NCBI RefSeq assembly: GCF_019132845.1
Contig: NZ_JAHSPR010000004.1
Location: forward strand, 1-64,000
Source of the DNA: Advenella alkanexedens
Lineage (GTDB): Bacteria > Pseudomonadota > Gammaproteobacteria > Burkholderiales > Burkholderiaceae_B
Direction: 5' to 3'
Length of the DNA: 64,000 nucleotides
The notes beneath the pieces are model-generated. The model saw only the letters and a program-made list of their open reading frames with translations. It made no database searches and was not told where the DNA came from. Made by a program: the position numbers and the translations under genes. Positions within the stretch are counted from its first letter, which is position 1. Each line of letters begins with the position of its first letter. Shown here piece after piece: positions 19,110 to 27,928 of the stretch.

Positions 19110-19466
19110 TTACTTAAACTGCAGCGCATAATTTTTTTCAGAAAAACCCAGAAACACCTGGCCATCTTGCGTCACCGCTATCGGTCGCTTGATGACAGAA
19201 GGAAACCCGGCAGCGATGGCCAGCCATTGTTCATCCGATTCAGGCGTTTTTCTGTCGGCCGGCAAATTGCGCCAGGTCATGGAAGCACGATTGATGAGTT
19301 TTTCCCAGCCACCCACCAAGGGCGCCCATTGCCGCAACGTGTCGGCATCAATGGGATTGGCACGATAATCAATAAACTCAACCTCGTATTCATGGGCCTG
19401 CAGCCACTTAATGGCTTTCGTGCAGGTGCTACAGTTTTTAAGACCGTATATCGATATTGTTTTCAT
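19110..19466 (-). CDS. yffB: ArsC/Spx-family reductase-like protein YffB
   Basis: A 118-residue thioredoxin-fold protein of the ArsC family. Motifs: the N-terminal YGLKNCSTCTKA (CxxC where Spx has CxxC) and a later KRPIAV that resembles the RPI loop of ArsC. YffB proteins are not true arsenate reductases and their substrate is uncertain. The ATG at 19466 lies inside the 3' end of potI (29-base overlap), suggesting coupling to the pot operon; an earlier in-frame start would add residues with no family match. rpiA follows. Confidence 0.85.
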   Translation of the reverse strand: MKTISIYGLKNCSTCTKAIKWLQAHEYEVEFIDYRANPIDADTLRQWAPLVGGWEKLINRASMTWRNLPADRKTPESDEQWLAIAAGFPSVIKRPIAVTQDGQVFLGFSEKNYALQFK

Positions 19467-20265
19467 TTTTGTTGGTTCCTGCTTGAAGGCGGTTGGCAAC
19501 AATAACAAACACGCCTACCAAAACAATAAATAAAGTGGCCAAGGCATTCACCTCTGGCTTGATACCCAGCCGGACACGAGAAAACACTTCGATGGGCAAA
19601 GTTGTAAAGCCAGGTCCATTCAGGAACGAGGCAATCACCACATCATCGAGTGACAGCGTAAACGCCAGCAGCCAGGCAGCCACCAGGGCCGGGGCAATCA
19701 GTGGCAGGGTAATGGAAAAAAACACCTTCAGAGGTGTAGCCCCCAAATCCAGCGCCGCCTCTTCAAGGGAACGGTCAAGTTCACGCACCCGGGAAGCAAT
19801 AACCACCGACACATAGGCCACACACAGGGTAACATGTCCCAGCCAAATGGTAAAAATACCGTTACCGGCCGGAAACCCGGTGATATTCCTGACTTCAACA
19901 ATCATGAGCAAAAGGGAAATACCCAAAATCACATCGGGAATGACCAAAGGTGCATTCAACATGCCGATATAAAGCCCTATGCCCTTGAAATGCCCCTTGC
20001 GTACCAGCACATACCCGGCCCAGGTACCAATGAATACAGCGGCCGTAGCCGTCAGGATGGCAATTTTAAGGGACAGCCAGGCAGCATTTAGCAAGGCCTG
20101 ATCTTCGAACAGACTTTTATACCAGCGCAGGGAAAAGCCCGACCAGGACGAGGCCAACGCAGAGTCATTGAAAGAAAAAACAATCAGACTAAGAATCGGA
20201 ATGTATAAAAACAGAAAACCGATCCCCAGAAAAAACCATTTGAAGAAAACACTTTGCTTTGTCAT
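19438..20265 (-). CDS. potI: Putrescine ABC transporter permease PotI
   Basis: Second inner-membrane permease of a PotFGHI-type importer. 275 residues with six hydrophobic segments and the EAA loop EEAALDLGATPLKVFFSITLP that docks on the ATPase. Eight bases separate it from potH. The 3' end overlaps yffB. Confidence 0.92.
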   Translation of the reverse strand: MTKQSVFFKWFFLGIGFLFLYIPILSLIVFSFNDSALASSWSGFSLRWYKSLFEDQALLNAAWLSLKIAILTATAAVFIGTWAGYVLVRKGHFKGIGLYIGMLNAPLVIPDVILGISLLLMIVEVRNITGFPAGNGIFTIWLGHVTLCVAYVSVVIASRVRELDRSLEEAALDLGATPLKVFFSITLPLIAPALVAAWLLAFTLSLDDVVIASFLNGPGFTTLPIEVFSRVRLGIKPEVNALATLFIVLVGVFVIVANRLQAGTNKNENNIDIRS

Positions 20266-20272
20266 GACTTCC

Positions 20273-21178
20273 TCATTGGGACTCGGTTTGTTTGGACTGG
20301 TTGTACTGGAATATCGCCAGGGGCACCAGCAACAGCAAAATCATGGCAATGGCAACGGCTGCGGCAACCGGCCAGTTTGCATCGGTAAAATACTGATCCC
20401 ACATGACACGTCCGATCATATAGGTATTGGTTCCTCCCAACAGTTCAGGAATCACGTACTCTCCTACCGAAGGAATGAACACCAGCATCGCACCGGCAAT
20501 GACACCGGGCTTGGACAGGGGCAATGTGACTTTCAGAAAAGCCTGCCATGGCCTGGCACCCAAATCATAGGCGGCATCCAGCAAGCGCTGGTCGAGTTTG
20601 ATCAGGTTGGTATACAAAGGCAGGATAAAAAATGGCAGATAAGAATAGACCAGACCAATATAAACGGCCATATCGGTTCGATAGATTTCCAGCGGGGTAT
20701 CGATTACGCCCGTCCACAGCAGGAAATTGTTCAGCAACCCCTCATTGCGCAAAATACCGACCCAGGCATATACCCGCAGCAGCAATGATGTCCAGAATGG
20801 CAAAATCACCGCCAGCATCAGCAAATTGCGCACTTTAGGAGATGAACGTGCAATGTGATAGGCCATTGGATAACCAATCAAAATGCAACATATCGTGGTA
20901 ACGGCAGCCATTTTCAGGGAGTTAAGATAAGCCCCCACAAAAATACTGTCGGTGAGCAGCAGAATATAACCTTCCAAATGGAAAGCCAGCCTGACCACCC
21001 CATCCTTGATGTCAATTAATGAAGAATACGGTGGAATGCCAAATGTGGACTCGGCAAAACTGATCTTCAGGACAATGAAAAAAGGCACCAGCAGGCAAAT
21101 CACCAGCCACAGATAAGGCGGCAAGATGGCTAGCACGTTTTGTGACGGCAGGAATCTTTTCAGTAATGCGATCTTCAT
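20273..21178 (-). CDS. potH: Putrescine ABC transporter permease PotH
   Basis: First permease subunit, 301 residues, with a hydrophobic N-terminal helix followed by a periplasmic loop and five more segments, as in PotH/PotB. The EAA motif is DAAYDLGARPWQAFLKVTLP. Its ATG overlaps the potG stop by four bases (ATGA), giving coupled translation and so matched subunit amounts. Confidence 0.92.
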   Translation of the reverse strand: MKIALLKRFLPSQNVLAILPPYLWLVICLLVPFFIVLKISFAESTFGIPPYSSLIDIKDGVVRLAFHLEGYILLLTDSIFVGAYLNSLKMAAVTTICCILIGYPMAYHIARSSPKVRNLLMLAVILPFWTSLLLRVYAWVGILRNEGLLNNFLLWTGVIDTPLEIYRTDMAVYIGLVYSYLPFFILPLYTNLIKLDQRLLDAAYDLGARPWQAFLKVTLPLSKPGVIAGAMLVFIPSVGEYVIPELLGGTNTYMIGRVMWDQYFTDANWPVAAAVAIAMILLLLVPLAIFQYNQSKQTESQ

Positions 21179-22299
21179 GATGGCAATACCGTACCGCTGT
21201 CGGGTCCCCAGGTAATGTAGACCTCGTCATCTATCCCTGGCGCATCCTCCTGGGTAAGCTTGATACTGGGTACACTGGCTTCAATAATCTTTCCGGAATC
21301 CAGACGAATCTGATAAAGGGCATAACTGCCCATCCAGGCCAGGTGAGTAACCATGCCATGCCCCACATTGGTTTCATCCTCGGGCTGGTCACGCAACACC
21401 CGAATCTGCTCGGGTCGAATGGAAACAAAGATTTCCATACCCAAGGGTTCGCTAACACCGTGATTCACGTACATGGGTCGCATCAATTCATCGCTTTCAA
21501 TGAGGACGTGATCGGGCTCATCCACCACGATCCGGCCTGTAAAGATATTGGTGGAACCAATAAAGCTGGCCACAAACTGCGAATTGGGGAAGGTATACAC
21601 ATCATGGGGGGTACCACACTGCACGATTTGCCCGTCGGTCATGACGGCCAGACGATTGGCCATCGTCATGGCTTCTTCCTGATCATGGGTCACCATAATG
21701 CAGGTTACGCCCACCTGATCAAGGATTTTCACCAATTCGATCTGGGTTTTCTGGCGGATTTGCTTGTCCAGTGCCGACATGGGTTCGTCGAGCAACAGCA
21801 ATTTGGGCCGCTTGACCAGACTGCGCGCCAAAGCAACCCTTTGCTGCTGTCCACCGGAAAGCTGACCGGGCTTGCGTCTTGAATAAGCCGCCATTTGCAC
21901 CAGATCAAGCGCGGCAAAAACCCGATCATGAATTTCATTGCGCGCAATACCTTCCTGCTTCAGGCCAAACGCCACATTATCTTCAACCGTCATATGGGGA
22001 AACAGCGCATACGACTGAAACATCATGTTGACGGGACGTTTATAGGGTGCGATACCGGCAATATCCACCCCATCGAGCAGGATTTGCCCAGAGGTGGGCT
22101 GTTCAAACCCGGCAAGCATCCTTAACAAGGTAGACTTGCCACAACCGGAACTGCCCAGCAGGGCAAATATTTCATTACGACGCACGGACAGGTTCACCGA
22201 CTTCACGGCAACGGTATCACCAAAAATCTTGACAACATCAACCAGTTTGACGAACTCGTCGATGTTGTCTACCGGCGCAGGATGGCGCACTTCTGACAT
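21175..22299 (-). CDS. potG: Putrescine ABC transporter ATPase PotG
   Basis: ATP-hydrolysing subunit of the polyamine importer. 374 residues: Walker A GSSGCGKST (about 52), Q loop FQSYALFPHMTV, signature LSGGQQQRVALARSL, Walker B LLLLDEP, switch His MVTHDQEEA, then a C-terminal TOBE-type regulatory domain (about 290-370). It follows potF with two bases between and overlaps potH. Confidence 0.94.
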   Translation of the reverse strand: MSEVRHPAPVDNIDEFVKLVDVVKIFGDTVAVKSVNLSVRRNEIFALLGSSGCGKSTLLRMLAGFEQPTSGQILLDGVDIAGIAPYKRPVNMMFQSYALFPHMTVEDNVAFGLKQEGIARNEIHDRVFAALDLVQMAAYSRRKPGQLSGGQQQRVALARSLVKRPKLLLLDEPMSALDKQIRQKTQIELVKILDQVGVTCIMVTHDQEEAMTMANRLAVMTDGQIVQCGTPHDVYTFPNSQFVASFIGSTNIFTGRIVVDEPDHVLIESDELMRPMYVNHGVSEPLGMEIFVSIRPEQIRVLRDQPEDETNVGHGMVTHLAWMGSYALYQIRLDSGKIIEASVPSIKLTQEDAPGIDDEVYITWGPDSGTVLPS

Positions 22300-22301
22300 G
22301 A

Positions 22302-23405
22302 TTATTTACCTGATTTAAGCTCAGCCCACAAGCGCGTTTGCAAACGGGCGATATTCATGGGTTGGGCCTTGATGACAAAAAGAGTTTTAGCCACTTCTTC
22401 CTCAGGATAAATCATGGGATTGGAAGCAATATCCGGATTCACGAAATTCCGGGCCTCTTTATTGGCATTGGGATAAAACATGACATTGGTAATGGCTGCA
22501 TGCACCTCGGGCGTTTCAATGTAATTAATGAATTCCATGGCATTTTCAGGATGTGGTGCATCTTTGGGAATGGCCATGGTGTCAAACCATGCCGGTGCCC
22601 CGCCCTGTGGGATGAAATAATCAATATTGAATGATTTACCCGCCTCTTTGGCACGACTGGCCGCAATCATGACGTCACCAGAAAAACCATACACCATGCA
22701 CAGATCACCGGAAGCCAGTTCATCGATAAACCCGGACGAGCTGAACTGACGGATATAAGGACGGATTTTTTTCAGGACCTCAAGCGCCTCACGGTAATCT
22801 TCGGGCTTGCTGCTGTTGGGGTCTTTACCCATGTAATGCAACACGGCAGGAAATACCTGAGCCGCTTCATCGAGCATGGAAATACCGCAAGACTGGAACT
22901 TTTGTGCAATCTCGGGCTTGAACAGGTTATCCCAATTGGCCAGATCGGCATCCTCACCCAGAATTTCCTTGGCCTTGGTCACGTTGTAACCCAGGCCATT
23001 GGTACCGTAACCCCAGGGCACCAGATATTCATTGCCCGGATCAACCTGGGCGACCAGATCCATAATGGCCGGATCAAGGTTTTTCAGATTGGGGATTTTG
23101 GACTTATCCAGTTTCTGGAACAGACCACCTTCAATTTGCCGTGCCGCATAGTGGGTTGAGGGCACGACCACGTCGTAGCCCGAATTGCCGGTTAACAGTT
23201 TTGCCTGCAAAATATCATTGGTATCATAAGTATCGTAACGTACCTTGATACCCGTTTGTTTTTCAAAACCCGGAATCGTGTCAGGAGCCGTGTACTCGGC
23301 CCAGTTGTAAACGTTCAGCACTTTTTCCTCTTCTGCCAGGGCAACACCTGAAACAGAAACAGTCAATGCAGCAACGGCCAATTTACGAACGAATTGCATT
23401 TTCAT
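22302..23405 (-). CDS. potF: Periplasmic putrescine-binding protein PotF
   Basis: It captures polyamine in the periplasm and delivers it to PotHI. From the chosen ATG it is 367 residues with a Sec signal peptide (MKMQFVRKLAVAALTVSVSG, cleaved after ALA). The mature start LNVYNWAEY and the DTYDTND and YDVVVPSTHY segments are typical of PotF/PotD. A TAGGAG ribosome binding site stands about 11 bases upstream; an open extension of 17 codons precedes that site and lacks similarity. First gene of potFGHI. Exact preference (putrescine or spermidine) is inferred from gene order. Confidence 0.93.
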   Translation of the reverse strand: MKMQFVRKLAVAALTVSVSGVALAEEEKVLNVYNWAEYTAPDTIPGFEKQTGIKVRYDTYDTNDILQAKLLTGNSGYDVVVPSTHYAARQIEGGLFQKLDKSKIPNLKNLDPAIMDLVAQVDPGNEYLVPWGYGTNGLGYNVTKAKEILGEDADLANWDNLFKPEIAQKFQSCGISMLDEAAQVFPAVLHYMGKDPNSSKPEDYREALEVLKKIRPYIRQFSSSGFIDELASGDLCMVYGFSGDVMIAASRAKEAGKSFNIDYFIPQGGAPAWFDTMAIPKDAPHPENAMEFINYIETPEVHAAITNVMFYPNANKEARNFVNPDIASNPMIYPEEEVAKTLFVIKAQPMNIARLQTRLWAELKSGK

Positions 23406-23430
23406 ATCGTACTCGACTCCTAAACAGTGT

Positions 23431-23474
23431 AAAAAAAAAAGAGAATCATAAATCATTTAAAAAGAAAATGATTT
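23431..23474 (-). terminator. Possible terminator after kdkA
   Basis: An AT-rich stem AAATCATTT/AAATGATTT (23450-23474) with a 7-base loop is followed on the minus strand, 9 bases later, by ten T (23431-23440). The spacing to the T run is longer than ideal, so strength is doubtful. It separates the kdkA run from potF. Confidence 0.4.
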
Positions 23475-23477
23475 TTT

Positions 23478-24203
23478 TTATTGGTTTTTTATGTAAAACC
23501 GGCGCAAGTGTTCCCAAAATACCAAACCTGGCTGCCGCAACACTTTTTCAAGGGAACGTTTCAGACGATTCAGGTTATCGTCACATAATGAAGCGGTCAT
23601 GACAAGCTGCCGTCCCTTGTCAAAATCAATTAACCATGCTTTGTTATTACCATCCACCAAAATATTGAACGCATTGAGATCGGCATGCCACACGTTGGCC
23701 TGATGCATAAGATAAATACTGTCCGCACAGGCTCTGGCCAGTTCACTAAAATCAGCACTTGCCGGCATATCTTTCAAGACACTGGCCAGGGGCCGGGTAT
23801 CGGGCAACGTTTCAGTAATTAATGCAGCCTGGTAAAAACAACAAAAACGGGTATAGCCGGCAGCAACCACCCTGGGCACCGGCAAACCCCGGGCATGCAT
23901 GAATTGCAAAAGCCTGAACTCGGCAAATGAACGGGTATTTTCCGCCCCGCTCCAGACATAATGCGACTTGTTCAGACGAGCCACCAGCCCACCGCGCCGA
24001 TACTTGCGCAACACCCCGTTTCCCCAGCGGTCATGCACAAACCAGGCCGCATTGCGTCCCCCTGCACTGACCGGCCGGGCACGGTCCGCATAAAAACCGG
24101 GGTCAAACACACGCATGTCGGGTTCAATGGCAAATGCGGCATCATAAAGCATCCCGCTTTTGCCAACGTTAACCCGGACCGCTTGCCCTGACGTTTCAGT
24201 CAT
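23478..24203 (-). CDS. kdkA: 3-deoxy-D-manno-octulosonic acid (Kdo) kinase
   Basis: It phosphorylates the Kdo residue attached to lipid A at the inner membrane. The 241-residue protein has the KdkA/WaaP small kinase fold: RRGGLVARL near the ATP site, the catalytic loop HADLNAFNILVD (Asp base, Asn metal ligand) and the DFDKGR motif replacing DFG. Kdo kinases are found where Kdo transferase is monofunctional. Its start overlaps the stop of the globin gene by 8 bases. It is the last gene of a tight string with the globin and a large permease. Confidence 0.92.
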   Translation of the reverse strand: MTETSGQAVRVNVGKSGMLYDAAFAIEPDMRVFDPGFYADRARPVSAGGRNAAWFVHDRWGNGVLRKYRRGGLVARLNKSHYVWSGAENTRSFAEFRLLQFMHARGLPVPRVVAAGYTRFCCFYQAALITETLPDTRPLASVLKDMPASADFSELARACADSIYLMHQANVWHADLNAFNILVDGNNKAWLIDFDKGRQLVMTASLCDDNLNRLKRSLEKVLRQPGLVFWEHLRRFYIKNQ

Positions 24204-24615
24204 CCCGGTTTCTCATCCAGTCTGCCACACCATAAAAAGACTGCAACATGCGATCCATGATGGGTTCCGGAATGTTTTGGTCCATCATTGCCCTGCCCAT
24301 ACAAATCACCCACTGGTCACGTTCAACCGAACCGATGGAAAAAGGCATATGCCGGGCTTTAAGACGTGGATGCCCAAATTGTGAAATATAACGGTCGGGC
24401 CCGCCCAGATAACCGCTCAGGAACAAAAACAGCTTTTCCCGGGCATTATCCAGAGACTCACCGTGCGTTTGCCGCAGTTCCTTGAAATCGGGTTCAAGGT
24501 CCATCAAGTCATAAAACCGCTCAACCAACTCTTTAAGACCTTGCTCACCGCCAATCTGATCATAAAAACTAACCGTACGATCCAGTGGCTCAACCATGGG
24601 TTGCACACGTATCAT
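24196..24615 (-). CDS. Group II truncated hemoglobin
   Basis: A heme protein of the 2-on-2 globin family (group II, trHbO). The 139 residues contain FYDQIGGEQGLKELVERFYDLM (helices A/B), the FLSGYLGGP segment, the proximal His in HPRLKARHMPF, and the group II Trp of helix G in RDQWVICM. Such globins bind O2 or NO and are linked to redox or NO protection; the partner here is unknown. Its ATG directly abuts the permease stop (TAAATG) and its stop overlaps kdkA, so the three are translated together. Confidence 0.92.
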   Translation of the reverse strand: MIRVQPMVEPLDRTVSFYDQIGGEQGLKELVERFYDLMDLEPDFKELRQTHGESLDNAREKLFLFLSGYLGGPDRYISQFGHPRLKARHMPFSIGSVERDQWVICMGRAMMDQNIPEPIMDRMLQSFYGVADWMRNRDD

Positions 24616-27114
24616 TTAATCCATACTCCGTAAAACCTGCAAAGGAGGCGTTGTTTTAACACCCTTCAAGGCCATTTTACCCCCTAATGATGAAGCAGCA
24701 ACCCCAACCAGCACACCAACCAGCCATGGCCAGTAATTCAGACTGATGGTAAAGTCAAAAACGTAGTAGGCCAGCAGGCCGGCAATCAAAACAGCGGCCG
24801 TAGCTGCCAACAAGCCGGCAAACAAACCAATAATCAACAATTCGAGACGCTGTGCCTGATCCAGCTGTCCCGATGTCGCCCCCAGCGAACGCAATACCGC
24901 TGCTTCATAAATGCGCTCATCGTAAGTCGATAAAAAAGCGGCAATCAACACGACCACGCCTGCCAGAAAAGTGAAGATGAACAATAATTGTACGGCCAGG
25001 CTTACCTGTGAAAGCACCGATTCAAGTTGAGTCAATATACCGGAAACATCAAACACCGTAATGTTGGGAAACTGGCTCACCAGTTCCTGTGTAAACAGCG
25101 GCAAGTCTTCAGGCAAATAAAAGGAGGTAATCCAGGTGGCGGGCTTGCCCTCAAGCAATGAGGCGGACAGAATCGCAAAGAAATTAACCTGCATTGAATC
25201 CCATTTGACCGTTCTGAGGCTGGTGATTTTGGCTTCCACCAATTGCCCGGCCACATCAAAGGCCAGGCGGTCATTTAATTTAAGCCCCAGGGTGTCAGCC
25301 AGTTCCTGCTCAAACGATACTTCAGGCATTGCCTGATTCAGCCACTTTCCCTGGGTGATGGTATTGCTTTGTGGCAGCCCGTCAAGGTAAGACAGGTTGA
25401 ATTCGCGCTGCACCAACCGACGGGCTCTTTCTTCGGTGTAATCAGCCGGTGAGATTTCCTGGCCGTTGATTTGCACCAGGCGTCCTCGTACCATGGGCTC
25501 CAGCGATGGCTTGGCCAACCCCCTGCTTTCAAAAAACGCCTGCACCGGCTGGCGCTGGTCTTCCTGAATGTTAATCAAAAAACGGTTGGGTGCGTTATCG
25601 GGCAAGGTGTTACGCCAGCCATCAAGCAAATCAGTCCGGATCAGGCCAAGCAAAAGAATAATCATCAGCCCCAGCGCCAGCGAACATATCTGCACAATCG
25701 TCATTTGTTTGCGGCTTACCATACCGGCCAGCGCAAAACGCAAGACCGGTTTGTGCATCAGGCGCTTGCGCAGCGCCCCCACCAGCAAAACCAGCCCCCA
25801 AGAAAACAGGCCAAAAGCCCCCAAAGCCAGCAAGAAACCGACCCCGACGATCAGAGCCAGCACAAAACTTTTGGCAAACCACCAAAGCAGGGCCAGAAAC
25901 ACCACACCGCCCAACAGGTAAGCACCTGTTTTACCCGCTGACAACAATTGCAAATCCTGACGAAGCACTTTAAGCGGAGGCACCCTGCTTAGCTGCAATA
26001 ACGGTGGCACAGAAAAACCAATGAGCAGGGCAACCCCCACAATGGCCGCCTGGAAAGCCGGCAACAAAGTGGCTGCTGGCAACTCGGTTTGCAACAGAGG
26101 CATCAGAAAGTAAAGCAGGAAGTAATGAAACAAATACCCCAGAGCACTGCCTGCCAGGGCGGCAAACACGGCCACCAGCAAAAACTCCAGCAGCAGAATT
26201 TGCCTTACCTGGCGACCTGTGGCGCCAATGGTCCTCATGACAGCCACCCCATCCTGGTGTCGCCGGGTAAAGCGGCGCGACCCCAGGGCAATGGCCACGC
26301 AGGCAATCAAGACCGTTAACAGGGCCACCAGAGCAAAAAACTGCTGGGCCCTGTCCAGGGACTGTCGCACCTCGGGTCGTACGGATTCGGTGCCTCGTAT
26401 TTGCTGCCCCTTGGCAATCACCGTTTCCAGCCATTGACGATAATTGGCCACGACATTGCCATCACCCGCCACCAGCAATGCATATTTGATCCGGCTGCCC
26501 GGTGCAATCAGACCGGTTGCCGCCAGGTCGTCGGCATTCAACATAAGCCTTGGGGCAATGTTTACAAACTGCAAGCCCTTATCGGGCTCACTCTCGATGA
26601 TTTTCTCAACCCTGAACGTTTTATTGCCCAGTTGCACCGTCTGTCCGGGCAATACGTCAAGCTGCAGCAATAATTGCGCATCAGCCCAAACGGTTCCGGG
26701 TTCAGGCGCCTGGCGCACGCTTTCAATGGACGATTCGTGTCCCACCTTCAGTTTCAGGGTTCCCCGCAAAGGATAGGCGTCGCTCACGGCCTTGACAGAA
26801 GCCAGCCGGGTTTGATCAGCAGCGCTCACCATAGAAGGAAATTGCCAGGTTTGTGCCACTGACAAGCCATCTTTCCGGGCGCGCTCAAGCAAGTCTTGCT
26901 GAACCGGCTCATCGGATTCCAGCAACAGGTCTGCGGCCAGCATTTGTCCTGTGTCCCGTTCCAGGGCCCGTGACACCCTGTCAGACAGGAAACCCACGCT
27001 ACTGACGGCAACAATGGCAATAATCAGTGCAAGAAACAAAAGCTTGAGCTCACCGGATTTCCAGTCACGCTTGAAGGACACCCAGGCAAGTCGCCCGTTT
27101 AACATTCTTTTCAT
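24616..27114 (-). CDS. FtsX-like ABC permease (YbbP family)
   Basis: The roughly 832-residue protein has an N-terminal membrane helix, a periplasmic domain (about 50-240), three more helices with an FtsX core, a repeated central block, a second periplasmic region and a final FtsX core of three helices ending LRSMD. This is the YbbP layout, close to MacB/LolC-type permeases. In E. coli ybbP sits beside the ATPase gene ybbA and tesA; neither is here, so the ATPase must be encoded elsewhere. The ATG at 27114 is preferred over a TTG at 27129. The globin gene follows without a gap. Confidence 0.88.
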   Translation of the reverse strand: MKRMLNGRLAWVSFKRDWKSGELKLLFLALIIAIVAVSSVGFLSDRVSRALERDTGQMLAADLLLESDEPVQQDLLERARKDGLSVAQTWQFPSMVSAADQTRLASVKAVSDAYPLRGTLKLKVGHESSIESVRQAPEPGTVWADAQLLLQLDVLPGQTVQLGNKTFRVEKIIESEPDKGLQFVNIAPRLMLNADDLAATGLIAPGSRIKYALLVAGDGNVVANYRQWLETVIAKGQQIRGTESVRPEVRQSLDRAQQFFALVALLTVLIACVAIALGSRRFTRRHQDGVAVMRTIGATGRQVRQILLLEFLLVAVFAALAGSALGYLFHYFLLYFLMPLLQTELPAATLLPAFQAAIVGVALLIGFSVPPLLQLSRVPPLKVLRQDLQLLSAGKTGAYLLGGVVFLALLWWFAKSFVLALIVGVGFLLALGAFGLFSWGLVLLVGALRKRLMHKPVLRFALAGMVSRKQMTIVQICSLALGLMIILLLGLIRTDLLDGWRNTLPDNAPNRFLINIQEDQRQPVQAFFESRGLAKPSLEPMVRGRLVQINGQEISPADYTEERARRLVQREFNLSYLDGLPQSNTITQGKWLNQAMPEVSFEQELADTLGLKLNDRLAFDVAGQLVEAKITSLRTVKWDSMQVNFFAILSASLLEGKPATWITSFYLPEDLPLFTQELVSQFPNITVFDVSGILTQLESVLSQVSLAVQLLFIFTFLAGVVVLIAAFLSTYDERIYEAAVLRSLGATSGQLDQAQRLELLIIGLFAGLLAATAAVLIAGLLAYYVFDFTISLNYWPWLVGVLVGVAASSLGGKMALKGVKTTPPLQVLRSMD

Positions 27115-27133
27115 TGCCAATTTTCCCAATCGT

Positions 27134-27907
27134 TTATTTTGTCATCAACAATGCCACGGTGAAAAAGAGTACCAGAGAGAAAATTCTTTTCAGGTGCACT
27201 TCAGGCAGGCGGTACGCCAGCTTTACCCCATATTTCACCACGAACATGCCACCGATCGCCATACTTGACCCTATGACCCAGTCGGTATTGCCCCCCCAGG
27301 CATAGGTGCCCAACGCCACACAACTGCCCGGCACAATCATGGCCAAGGCCATGCCCTGTGCCGCTGTTTGCCTGAAACCATAATACATGGTCATGACCGG
27401 TACGATAATCAAAGAACCCCCCACCCCAAAAATACCACCAATCAGGCCCGAACCCAGCCCCAGCCAGACAGAAGTGGAAAGCTTCAGTTTGGTGGCAGCC
27501 CCTGCCTGATGGGTTGAATGCTTTTTGCTTTTCCCCGGCAGAGTCTGCCACACGTACAGCAACGCAATCAGGGCAAGAAAAATGGCAAACAAACGACTCA
27601 ACAGAACGGGATCAATATCCTGGGCCAGGATGGCCGCCAGATTGGTCGCGATCATATTCACCACCACGGCAATACTCACGCTTTTGAAATCGATTCTGTT
27701 GCTTTGATGATAACTTCTGATCGATAGCAGCACATTGCTGACAATCATGACCAGCGCTGTTCCCTGGGCCAGTTGCTGGGGCATATCAAACAGAAGCACC
27801 AGCATGGGAATGGCGATCAACCCTCCCCCGATGCCCACCATGGCCCCCACAAAACCAATGCTGGCCCCCAACAGCAAATACAAGGGAATACTCGCCAACC
27901 AATCCAC
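27134..27907 (-). CDS. TauE/SafE-family membrane permease
   Basis: The 257-residue protein has about eight hydrophobic segments in two similar halves, each with a Gly-rich motif (GAMVGIGGGLIAIPML and GGIFGVGGSLIIVPVM), the hallmark of TauE/SafE transporters. These export sulfite, sulfoacetate or related anions; the substrate here is unknown. It lies about 20 bases after radA and about 20 bases before the permease gene, on the same strand. Confidence 0.88.
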   Translation of the reverse strand: MDWLASIPLYLLLGASIGFVGAMVGIGGGLIAIPMLVLLFDMPQQLAQGTALVMIVSNVLLSIRSYHQSNRIDFKSVSIAVVVNMIATNLAAILAQDIDPVLLSRLFAIFLALIALLYVWQTLPGKSKKHSTHQAGAATKLKLSTSVWLGLGSGLIGGIFGVGGSLIIVPVMTMYYGFRQTAAQGMALAMIVPGSCVALGTYAWGGNTDWVIGSSMAIGGMFVVKYGVKLAYRLPEVHLKRIFSLVLFFTVALLMTK

Positions 27908-27928
27908 CCGTGACTCCTTTTTCCGGTT

